Of a DNA stretch of 7,236 nt, positions 1 to 5,097 are shown piece by piece (the first letter of the stretch is position 1; every line of letters begins with the position of its first letter). Below the pieces are notes generated by a model, which had not been told where the DNA came from, made no database searches, and saw nothing but the letters and a program-made list of their open reading frames with translations. This DNA comes from an uncultured Clostridia bacterium (GTDB taxonomy: Bacteria; Bacillota; Clostridia; Oscillospirales; CAG-272): NCBI GenBank assembly GCA_904502015.1, contig CAJGEA010000095.1, positions 1 through 7,236 of the forward strand. Reading direction: 5' to 3'. The translations under genes were made by a program, and so were the position numbers.

Positions 1-24
1 ATAAACAGCAAAGGAGATATATTC

Positions 25-282
25 GTGATAGATAAGGATGATTAGAGATTAAGAGGTCAAGAAGATTATTTATCAGGCAAAACATTATATTTTCGCAAAT
101 GGAGAGCACCCAAGAAAGAATGGGATCACGATCATTGCGAATTTTGTTGGGAGAAATTTTCCGATTATCCCGACACACTACATGAGGGATATACGACAGA
201 AGATAATTACTATTGGATATGTCCTACTTGTTACAATGATTTCAAAGAAATGTTCAAATGGAAAGAAAATGATCGTCAATAA
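25..282 (+). pseudogene. Small CxxC/CxxC protein gene interrupted by an in-frame TAG at codon 7
   Basis: An AAGGAG ribosome binding site at 11-16 lies 8 bases before GTG at 25, and the frame from that GTG runs to TAA at 280-282 (followed at once by TAG). It would encode 85 residues, but codon 7 (43-45) is TAG. After the stop the frame reads RLRGQEDYLSGKTLYF, then a basic stretch, WDHDHCEFCWEKF, and near the end WICPTCYNDF. The two CxxC pairs suggest a bound metal, probably zinc, and the aromatic-rich, ordered sequence looks like a genuine protein. I recall similar small clostridial hypothetical proteins with an RGQE start and a WDHDHCEFC motif, but cannot name a family or function. No ATG, GTG or TTG lies in frame between the TAG and the first CxxC, so a restart is unlikely. 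The simplest reading is a TTG-to-TAG nonsense change; readthrough or a sequence error are alternatives. The gene is visibly more AT-rich than the operons to its right. Its promoter is outside the window. Confidence 0.65.
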
Positions 283-289
283 TAGCTAA

Positions 290-330
290 CCCCGACAGAC
301 TTTAATCTGTCGGGGTATCTATTTGTTTTC
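290..330 (+). terminator. Rho-independent terminator of the small plus-strand gene
   Basis: A perfect 10-base-pair stem (CCCCGACAGA at 290-299 with TCTGTCGGGG at 306-315) closes a 6-base loop and is followed by a T-rich run TATCTATTTGTTTT. It begins 7 bases after the stop codon. The T-rich side is on the plus strand only, so it should not stop the convergent minus-strand operon. Confidence 0.85.
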
Positions 331-350
331 TGCTTGGCAATTTTTCATCC

Positions 351-398
351 GTAGGGGCGTTCTTTGAACGCCCGCGGGCGAACACAGTTCGCCCCTAC
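351..398. repeat. 48-base palindromic intergenic repeat with hairpins inside each arm
   Basis: The element is symmetric about 374/375. GTAGGGGCG (351-359) pairs with CGCCCCTAC (390-398), and the centre is CGCCCGCGGGCG (369-380). Each half also folds by itself: GGGCGTTC-TTT-GAACGCCC in the left half and GGGCGAAC-ACA-GTTCGCCC in the right half. It has no coding potential. I recall similar GTAGGGGCG...CGCCCCTAC elements in many intergenic positions of gut Clostridia genomes, so it is probably a dispersed non-autonomous repeat; copy number cannot be judged here. It lies between the converging plus-strand remnant and the minus-strand LCP operon and could act in either transcript as a stem. No gene is visible from 283 to 475. 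Confidence 0.75.
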
Positions 399-475
399 CG
401 TGGGTTAGGTGATTTTTCCGCTAAGAACATCACCCTTTGCACGGGCGCTCCCTTTTTGGTATTTTCAAAAAATAA

Positions 476-1450
476 TTACTTTTCCTTATAGAACAGGTCA
501 ATGGCCTGCTCCTTGAGGGCTAACACATCGGGATAAAACTCTACGTATTCTCCCAAGCGGTGTTCACCCTTAATGGACAGCATACCGGTATACTCGTAGG
601 AATTCACCTTTTCATACAAGGATTGAAGCAGCGTCACCGAGCAGTTGGAAATCAAATGATCCGACATTTTGGTCGCGGCTTCTGCCACAAACTGCGGATT
701 GCTCTTCTGCACGTCTTGCGCCTTGGCATAAAGTGCCTCCAGATACTGACGCTGGCGTTCCATACGGCGATTATTCGTGCTGTCATCCATACCCTTTCGG
801 GAGCGGACGTAGTTGAGTGCTTGCTCACCCGTCAAGGTCATGGTCTGCCCCTGAATCATAGTGGCGTCCACGTTCGAAAAATCGTCCAGAATCTCCAGCT
901 CAACGCCGCCCACGAAATCATTGAGCACCGACACCGAATCCATCGTAACGGACAGGTAGTGGTCAATTCTTGCGTTATGCAGCAAGGAGGATACGGCATC
1001 CGCCGTATTGCGGCAGCTCACCAGCTTGCCGTTTCCATAGGTGTGGGACAGGGCAAGCTGCGCGGTTTTGGTGCCAACCTTCTCACCCGCCACGCCGAGC
1101 ACGTTCATCTCCACCATGGTGTCACGGTTGACGTGCAGCGCCGTGCAGGTCTTATTGGCGTTATCCAGGATGAACAGGATCAGAAAATCCGCCGCCTGGT
1201 TGTTGTTATAGGAATCTTGGGTAATATCGTCAGAGGTTTTATCGAGACCCATAACGAGTATGGTTTCAATGTCGGGATTGAGTACGTACTGCTTGCCGTT
1301 GTGTACCAAATCGGCACCCCACCCGTCGGGTGTATCGTCAGGGAAAAGGGAGTGTCGATTCTCCCAGACACCCAGTAGCGCCAGCAGAACGGCGGCGACC
1401 ACCGCGAGTGTCAGGGTAATGGCTATGGCTCTCTTTCTTCTCTCACTCAC
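476..1450 (-). CDS. LytR-CpsA-Psr (LCP) family glycopolymer transferase
   Basis: A 324-residue membrane-anchored protein expected to transfer a lipid-linked glycopolymer (capsule, teichoic acid or other wall polysaccharide) onto peptidoglycan outside the cell. One N-terminal membrane helix (about residues 8-29) follows a basic SERRKR start, giving the usual N-in topology. The LCP domain begins near ILVMGLD (65-71). It contains Asp88, the HVNRDT motif (106-111) matching the family's (P)RDT signature, GGVELEI, and the classic C-terminal block LTGEQALNYVRSR...NNRRMERQRQ (206-235), with Arg216, Arg218, Arg228/229 and Arg232 as expected lipid-phosphate contacts. GTG at 1450 is the preferred start: GAGG at 1461-1458 is 7 bases upstream of it, whereas TTG at 1456 would be only 1 base away. 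It starts 12 bases after the stop of the surface-protein gene and is the last gene of the operon. No clear terminator follows. The target polymer is not shown by this window. In streptococcal capsule loci the LCP gene (cpsA) comes first, not last. Confidence 0.9.
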   Translation of the reverse strand: MSERRKRAIAITLTLAVVAAVLLALLGVWENRHSLFPDDTPDGWGADLVHNGKQYVLNPDIETILVMGLDKTSDDITQDSYNNNQAADFLILFILDNANKTCTALHVNRDTMVEMNVLGVAGEKVGTKTAQLALSHTYGNGKLVSCRNTADAVSSLLHNARIDHYLSVTMDSVSVLNDFVGGVELEILDDFSNVDATMIQGQTMTLTGEQALNYVRSRKGMDDSTNNRRMERQRQYLEALYAKAQDVQKSNPQFVAEAATKMSDHLISNCSVTLLQSLYEKVNSYEYTGMLSIKGEHRLGEYVEFYPDVLALKEQAIDLFYKEK

Positions 1451-1462
1451 GACCAAACCTCA

Positions 1463-2149
1463 TTATGCGTTAGCGGTATCCTTCTTCTTCTTGAGCAGGA
1501 AGAATACAAGGAATGCAATACCCCCGGCTACGGCTACGGCAGCCGCCACGATGGCAATAATGGCACCCACGGGCAGGCCGTCAGAACCGGGAACAGAGGG
1601 GTTGGTATTGACGACAACGGCGAAGGGAGAGAGGGTATCCACCGTGAAGGTCAGTTTCTCGCCGTCCTCCACCTTGGCATCCTCAACCAGTACCCACTGG
1701 CCATTCTCGTAGTGGAGGAATGCCACGAAATTCTTGAGAGTCTCGGCATTCAGAGAGACGGTGAATGCGCCGTGACCGCTGTGGTCGCCTTCCTCATGGT
1801 AGGAGATATCGAATAGATCACTGACAGCGAGGTCAGTGCCGACAACGCCGAGCTCCTTGGCCAGATTAGCCAGCTCAGAGTTAACGGTGGTCAGGTCGGT
1901 GGCGTTCAAGATAGTGTCAAAGGCAGCGGCCAGCTTCTGCTGTGCTTCCTCCGAAAGCTGAGCGCGATCGGCATAGGAGGTAATGTGCAGAGTCGCCTCG
2001 CACTCCTCGTTCTCGTTCTCAAAGGAGTCGAGCGTAGGTGCCTGGTTTGCAGAGGGGCTCTCGTAGAAACCGCCGTTGTCAGCGAAGGTAACGGTAGCGA
2101 ATGCCACGATCACCATAAGGGTCATGAGTAATGCAAAAATCTTTTTCAT
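1463..2149 (-). CDS. Unrecognised secreted type I membrane protein within the polysaccharide-control operon
   Basis: A 228-residue protein I cannot assign to a named family. Residues 1-23 form a signal peptide (MKK, hydrophobic core, likely cleavage after TFA and before DNGG). The mature ectodomain (about 24-192) is acidic. It has a predicted helical middle (about 64-103, LSEEAQQKL...LAKELGV) and a likely beta-rich end containing HGAFTVSLNAETLKNFVAFLHYENGQW and FTVDTLSPFAVVV. The last phrase resembles strands I recall at the C-terminal ends of clostridial surface proteins. A membrane helix (about 194-219) is followed by KKKK and a short cytoplasmic tail, so the protein should be anchored with the ectodomain outside. 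There is no LPXTG motif. Start ATG at 2149 has AAAGGA 8 bases upstream. It begins 77 bases after the phosphatase gene and ends 12 bases before the LCP start, so it very likely belongs to this operon. A role as sensor, scaffold or wall-polymer partner is inference from position only. Confidence 0.85.
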   Translation of the reverse strand: MKKIFALLMTLMVIVAFATVTFADNGGFYESPSANQAPTLDSFENENEECEATLHITSYADRAQLSEEAQQKLAAAFDTILNATDLTTVNSELANLAKELGVVGTDLAVSDLFDISYHEEGDHSGHGAFTVSLNAETLKNFVAFLHYENGQWVLVEDAKVEDGEKLTFTVDTLSPFAVVVNTNPSVPGSDGLPVGAIIAIVAAAVAVAGGIAFLVFFLLKKKKDTANA

Positions 2150-2226
2150 GGTGTGCGTCCTTTCTTTGTTGTGGATTGTTTATATATGAATAATGCTAAC
2201 AAATGATTGTGCGGAGGTCATGCGTG

Positions 2227-2928
2227 TCAGGGGGATGCGATACCGAGAAGCTCCGCTTCGCATTCGGTCATGTACGCAAAGTAACCCGCCCCAACCTTGC
2301 GGTTGATGCGCTCTGCGGCCTCTGCCATGCGCGGCGGACGAATCTTCAGATCGTGGCAATCCGAGCCAACAAAATGAACGTAGCGGTTTTTCAGCAGGCG
2401 AACCGCCCGCCTTGCCGTGCGAAAATCGGCGAAAAAGCTCGCGTTGACCTGCATCAGGATTCCGCTTTGCACAAGGCGTTTCCAGGTTTCCTTGGATTGA
2501 AGGTTCCAGAATCGCTCGATATGCGCAAGCACAAGAGTCACACGCCCCGAGCAGGCGATATCCACCAGCTCCTTGACCGTGTACTCCGTCCATTTGGTCA
2601 TGGACATTTCAAGAAGGAGCAGGCGGCTGTCACCAATACATAGGCTTTGCAGGTTTTCCATGTGGCAAATGCCGGGGTAGTACTTGACCTCTGCACCAAG
2701 CAGTATATGCGGCAGCCCTTCTTCGGATGCCTGCATCAAGGTATCGTAGGCCGTCCTGCGGCGGGTGAGAAACTCGTCCACCGATTCAGCATCAGCGTAA
2801 AAGTGGGGCGTAGCAACCACCGTATCCACCCCCTGTTCGGACAGCATCCGCAAGAGTGACAGGCTTTCCTCCACACTTGCGCTTCCGTCGTCCACCGAGG
2901 GCAGAATATGACTATGCAAATCAATCAT
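2227..2928 (-). CDS. cpsB: CpsB/CapC-type PHP-domain protein-tyrosine phosphatase
   Basis: A 233-residue cytoplasmic metal-dependent phosphatase expected to dephosphorylate the tyrosine kinase encoded just upstream. The PHP metal-site motifs are all present in order: HSHILPSVDDGS (5-16, with His5, His7, Asp14), ATPHFY (39-44, His42), GAE (78-80, Glu80), LLEMS (105-109, Glu107), LAHIERF (134-140, His136) and GSDCHD (188-193, Asp190, His192). Length is close to the usual 240-255 of CpsB/YwqE proteins, and no key residue is missing. ATG at 2928 lies 12 bases after the kinase stop; its ribosome binding site is weak (GGTGA/CGGG), which suggests translational coupling to the kinase gene. In Streptococcus pneumoniae CpsB acts on phosphotyrosines in the CpsD tail and so resets the kinase cycle; the same role is inferred here. 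The gene symbol is by homology to that system. Confidence 0.92.
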   Translation of the reverse strand: MIDLHSHILPSVDDGSASVEESLSLLRMLSEQGVDTVVATPHFYADAESVDEFLTRRRTAYDTLMQASEEGLPHILLGAEVKYYPGICHMENLQSLCIGDSRLLLLEMSMTKWTEYTVKELVDIACSGRVTLVLAHIERFWNLQSKETWKRLVQSGILMQVNASFFADFRTARRAVRLLKNRYVHFVGSDCHDLKIRPPRMAEAAERINRKVGAGYFAYMTECEAELLGIASP

Positions 2929-2940
2929 ATCCCGTCACCG

Positions 2941-3831
2941 TCAGTCTTTGTTGGACGTACCGCTTTTGCCCTTCCGCTGTGCCTCCTCGGCCTTCTGATG
3001 ATCCTGAACGGTCTGTTGTGCATGCTCACCATAGTAACCGTAGTAGCCGTAATGACTTCCGCGGCCGTAGTAGCCGTAGCGATCCGAATAGCGGGAATAC
3101 TTGTAGTACTTCTTATAGCGTCTGTACTTGCTGTACGGGCCCTTGCCGTTTTTGGACTCGTTCATAACGCAACCCAGCACGTTTACGTTAGAGAGCTTGA
3201 GCTGACGGATACAGGTTTCAAGCTCCTTTTTCTCGGTATAGTCTTCGCGGATGACCAGAACCAGGCCTGTGATGAAGCCCGAGATGGCCAGTGCGTCCGA
3301 CACGATGTTAACGGGGGGCAGGTCAACGACAATGTAATCAAAGTGTTGCGCCAGCCGCTCGAGAAGCTCCTTCATTCTTTGGGATCCGATCAGCTCGGAG
3401 GGGTTCGGGGGAATGTCACCCGATGGCATAATGTACCAGTTATCCAGCACGCCGGTCTTAAACGTCTCAATCAGACTCTCGTCGTACTTCATGAGCATAT
3501 TGGTAACACCGGGGGTATTGCTCATACCCATCTTACGCGCTACGCTGGGCAGACGAAGGTCGCCGTCGATCAGCAACACCTTCTTGCCATCCTCGGCCAG
3601 CACGTACGCCAGGTTCACCGCCGTGGTACTCTTTCCCTCGCCTCTCATGGAGCCCGTTACACCTATGATAGGGCAACGCACGCCGCTGGGCAGGGTGAAC
3701 GCCAAATTGGTACGGAGAAGCTTATACTGCTCCGCCGCGGTGAATTCCAGATTCTTATGGAGCGTCTTTTTACTTTCGACAGCCGAAAACGGCGCCCCGC
3801 CGTGGGACTTTTTCTTATTCGTGTCCTTCAT
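2941..3831 (-). CDS. cpsD: CpsD-type bacterial tyrosine autokinase with a long tyrosine-rich tail
   Basis: A 296-residue BY-kinase. It should autophosphorylate tyrosines in its C-terminal tail when activated by its membrane adaptor, and so control exopolysaccharide chain synthesis or export at the inner membrane face. Visible motifs are EQYKLLRTNL (34-43, the EAYRxLRTN oligomerisation-type motif), Walker A GSMRGEGKST (60-69, Lys67), Walker A' VLLIDGDLR (85-93) and Walker B YIVVDLPP (166-173). The tail carries 15 tyrosines between 233 and 267 (KYRRYKKYYKYSRYSDRYGYYG...YGYYGYYG), many more than the few in streptococcal CpsD. It is followed by a charged Gln/Lys-rich end. The protein has no membrane helix, as in Gram-positive two-part kinases. 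ATG at 3831 overlaps the adaptor's stop as ATGA, with AAAGG 9 bases upstream inside the adaptor gene, so the two are translationally coupled. Confidence 0.93.
   Translation of the reverse strand: MKDTNKKKSHGGAPFSAVESKKTLHKNLEFTAAEQYKLLRTNLAFTLPSGVRCPIIGVTGSMRGEGKSTTAVNLAYVLAEDGKKVLLIDGDLRLPSVARKMGMSNTPGVTNMLMKYDESLIETFKTGVLDNWYIMPSGDIPPNPSELIGSQRMKELLERLAQHFDYIVVDLPPVNIVSDALAISGFITGLVLVIREDYTEKKELETCIRQLKLSNVNVLGCVMNESKNGKGPYSKYRRYKKYYKYSRYSDRYGYYGRGSHYGYYGYYGEHAQQTVQDHQKAEEAQRKGKSGTSNKD
3031..3135 (-). repeat. Tyr/Gly-codon repeat tract encoding the kinase tail
   Basis: This part of the kinase gene is a run of TAC/TAT and GGC/GGT codons, first mixed with Lys/Arg codons and then as repeated TAC-GGC-TAC-TAC units. 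It encodes tyrosines 233-267. The unit TACGGCTACTAC also occurs in the tail of the upstream adaptor gene. Short tandem units like these can change length by slippage or recombination. Confidence 0.6.
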
Positions 3832-4724
3832 GCCTGACCGCCTTTCTTGCCCTTGTCGCTCTTATCGGCATTGTCGGCGGCATGGGCGTTGTTACCGTAC
3901 GTACCGTAATTGCTGTAGGCACCGTATTTGCGGTAGTAGTAGCCGTACCGTTTGTATCCGTAGCCGTACCGCTTGCTGCCCGTACCCACGAGATCGGGTA
4001 TCTTGGCCAGCACGGGGTAATCGTAGGTATTGAGCACATATTCCTCATCGTGAATGGTGCCGTCCATCATGGCAATCACGGTGAGAACCGCCACCGAGAG
4101 CAGCACGCCCAGCATGAGTCCGATCGCCGTATACTTGGTGATACTGGGGGAAATTTTCTGGTAGTTCGCCACCGCGCGGTCCACGACCTCCATAGAGCTT
4201 CCCTCAATGATCTCGGAAATACGCACGGGCAGAACCTCGGCGATGCAGTTGGCGATCGCCGCTGCTTCTTCAGGGTTGTCGGATACCACCGTCACGCGCA
4301 TGATCTCGGTTTCGTTCACAGCCGACGCCGTGATCATATCGTGCAGCTCCTTGTATTCGTATTCATAGCCGTGCTTTCTTTTCATCTCGTCGTTCACCAT
4401 ATCCAGCGTGGTACGGTTCTTCAGAATGACGCTGTAGGTTTTGACAAGGCTCTGCGCCGCCAGAATCTCAGACGAGCTGATGCTGAAATTGGTATTTCCC
4501 AGCGAGAAGGAGCTGTTGTTGACGTACAGCATCACGCTGGAGGAATACTTGGGAGTAAGTACGAAGGCCGCATAGGAAAAACCGGCGCCTGCGGCAATAA
4601 TACCCGCCAGCACAATAATCCACGCTCTGATCCACAGCGCCTTGAGCACGTGTACGATATCGATCACGTGGTAATCACGGGAACCGTTGGCGGTATTGGT
4701 ACCGGATCTGTTCTCATTATCCAT
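3828..4724 (-). CDS. cpsC: CpsC/Wzz-type chain-length and kinase-adaptor membrane protein with a tyrosine-rich tail
   Basis: A 298-residue polysaccharide co-polymerase of the Wzz/YveK type, expected to set polymer chain length and activate the kinase. Domain order from the ATG: short polar N-terminus, VIDIVHVLKALWIRAW leading into membrane helix 1 (about 31-54), an extracytoplasmic domain with typical phrases (TPKYSSSVMLYVNN, SLVKTYSVILKN, RVTVVSDNPEEAAAIAN, SMEVVDRAV), membrane helix 2 (about 198-219), then a cytoplasmic segment with YPVLAKIPDL. A C-terminal extension follows that contains 11 tyrosines between 253 and 276, then a charged end. That extension is unusual: in known Gram-positive systems the tyrosine cluster is on the kinase. 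ATG 4724 is chosen because GAGGAG (4739-4734) is 9 bases upstream; an in-frame TTG at 4730 would be only 3 bases away. It is the first gene after the promoter at 4892-4920 and overlaps the kinase gene by 4 bases. Confidence 0.9.
   Translation of the reverse strand: MDNENRSGTNTANGSRDYHVIDIVHVLKALWIRAWIIVLAGIIAAGAGFSYAAFVLTPKYSSSVMLYVNNSSFSLGNTNFSISSSEILAAQSLVKTYSVILKNRTTLDMVNDEMKRKHGYEYEYKELHDMITASAVNETEIMRVTVVSDNPEEAAAIANCIAEVLPVRISEIIEGSSMEVVDRAVANYQKISPSITKYTAIGLMLGVLLSVAVLTVIAMMDGTIHDEEYVLNTYDYPVLAKIPDLVGTGSKRYGYGYKRYGYYYRKYGAYSNYGTYGNNAHAADNADKSDKGKKGGQA
3897..3968 (-). repeat. Tyr/Gly-codon repeat tract encoding the adaptor tail
   Basis: The 3' part of the adaptor gene repeats TAC-GG(C/T/A)-TAC units and encodes 11 tyrosines in 24 codons (YGYGYKRYGYYYRKYG, then AYSNYGTYG). 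It shares the unit TACGGCTACTAC with the kinase tail about 0.9 kb downstream, which would allow either independent expansion or exchange between the two tracts. Confidence 0.6.
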
Positions 4725-4885
4725 ATCCAATCGCTCCTCATTTTTATGATTCGCACCGTCCGCCGCATGTAGCGCACAGACAGAAACGGAATGTTATCTT
4801 GGCTCCTTCACACGGACGAAGGAGGTATGTGAGCGGAACCTGCGAAATCCGAAATTGCATCTTCGCACATTGACCCACTTTATTC
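4725..4885 (-). promoter_or_regulatory. About 160-base 5' leader of the polysaccharide-control operon
   Basis: This is the stretch between the probable transcription start near 4885 and the adaptor ATG. It contains a 7-base-pair hairpin (CTCCTTC at 4803-4809 with GAAGGAG at 4818-4824) and a weaker 6-base-pair pairing (TGCGAA 4841-4846 with TTCGCA 4862-4867). The loop of the first hairpin carries CGTCCG in the transcript, and the complementary CGGACG occurs further down near 4760, so a competing fold is possible. The ribosome binding site GAGGAG is at 4739-4734. I recognise no riboswitch class and no T-run that would make an attenuator. The region holds no convincing leader peptide. Confidence 0.4.
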
Positions 4886-4891
4886 CGTTTT

Positions 4892-4920
4892 ATTATATCA
4901 TGCTTCGCCTCAAATTGCAA
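4892..4920 (-). promoter_or_regulatory. Sigma-A promoter of the CpsC-CpsD-CpsB-X-LCP operon
   Basis: Read on the minus strand, TTGCAA (4920-4915) and a perfect TATAAT (4897-4892) are separated by exactly 17 bases. Just upstream of the -35 lie A/T tracts (T7 and A5, then A7 further up) that could act as an UP element. It sits about 110 bases downstream of the terminator of the preceding operon, so the five-gene operon is independently transcribed. Confidence 0.85.
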
Positions 4921-5025
4921 TGGTTTTTGGCAAAAAAATGTCGAGAACATTCCATGTTTTTTTGTGCAACCCGCTTGCATTCGCAATGAATTTACATTCT
5001 ATACATAAAATATCAACTTCGCGTT

Positions 5026-5063
5026 AAAAACAAGTCAGGGCGTGACCGAGGTCACGCCCTGAC
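5026..5063 (-). terminator. Rho-independent terminator of the zinc-ribbon/membrane-protein operon
   Basis: A perfect 13-base-pair stem (GTCAGGGCGTGAC at 5034-5046 with GTCACGCCCTGAC at 5051-5063) encloses a 4-base loop. On the minus strand it is followed by TTGTTTTT. It lies 34 bases after the stop codon of the membrane-protein gene. Confidence 0.9.
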
Positions 5064-5097
5064 GGAAATTCATTGATATACGTCCGATAGGCAAGCG

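Noticed and set aside
400..475. A terminator for the LCP operon on the minus strand
   Set aside because: Only a 6-base-pair GGTGAT/ATCACC pairing with a 15-base loop is visible, without a T-run in the right place. The palindromic repeat beyond it may serve instead, but that is not shown.
2161..2226. An internal promoter for the surface-protein gene in the 77-base gap after the phosphatase gene
   Set aside because: TTGTTA and TATATA occur but are only about 10 bases apart, so they do not form a sigma-A promoter; a weak one cannot be excluded.
2908..3837. Long plus-strand open frames opposite the kinase and adaptor genes (also 3882-4772 and 560-1378)
   Set aside because: All lie fully antisense to genes with clear family motifs (Walker boxes, Wzz, LCP). 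The translations are low in structure and no ribosome binding site or promoter supports them.
4946..4963. AACAT-TCC-ATGTT followed by T7 on the plus strand, as a terminator
   Set aside because: The stem is only 5 A/T-rich base pairs and there is no plus-strand gene upstream for it to end.
4744..4986. An 80-codon minus-strand frame covering the leader of the control operon
   Set aside because: It begins upstream of the operon's promoter, has no ribosome binding site, and shows no recognisable protein pattern.
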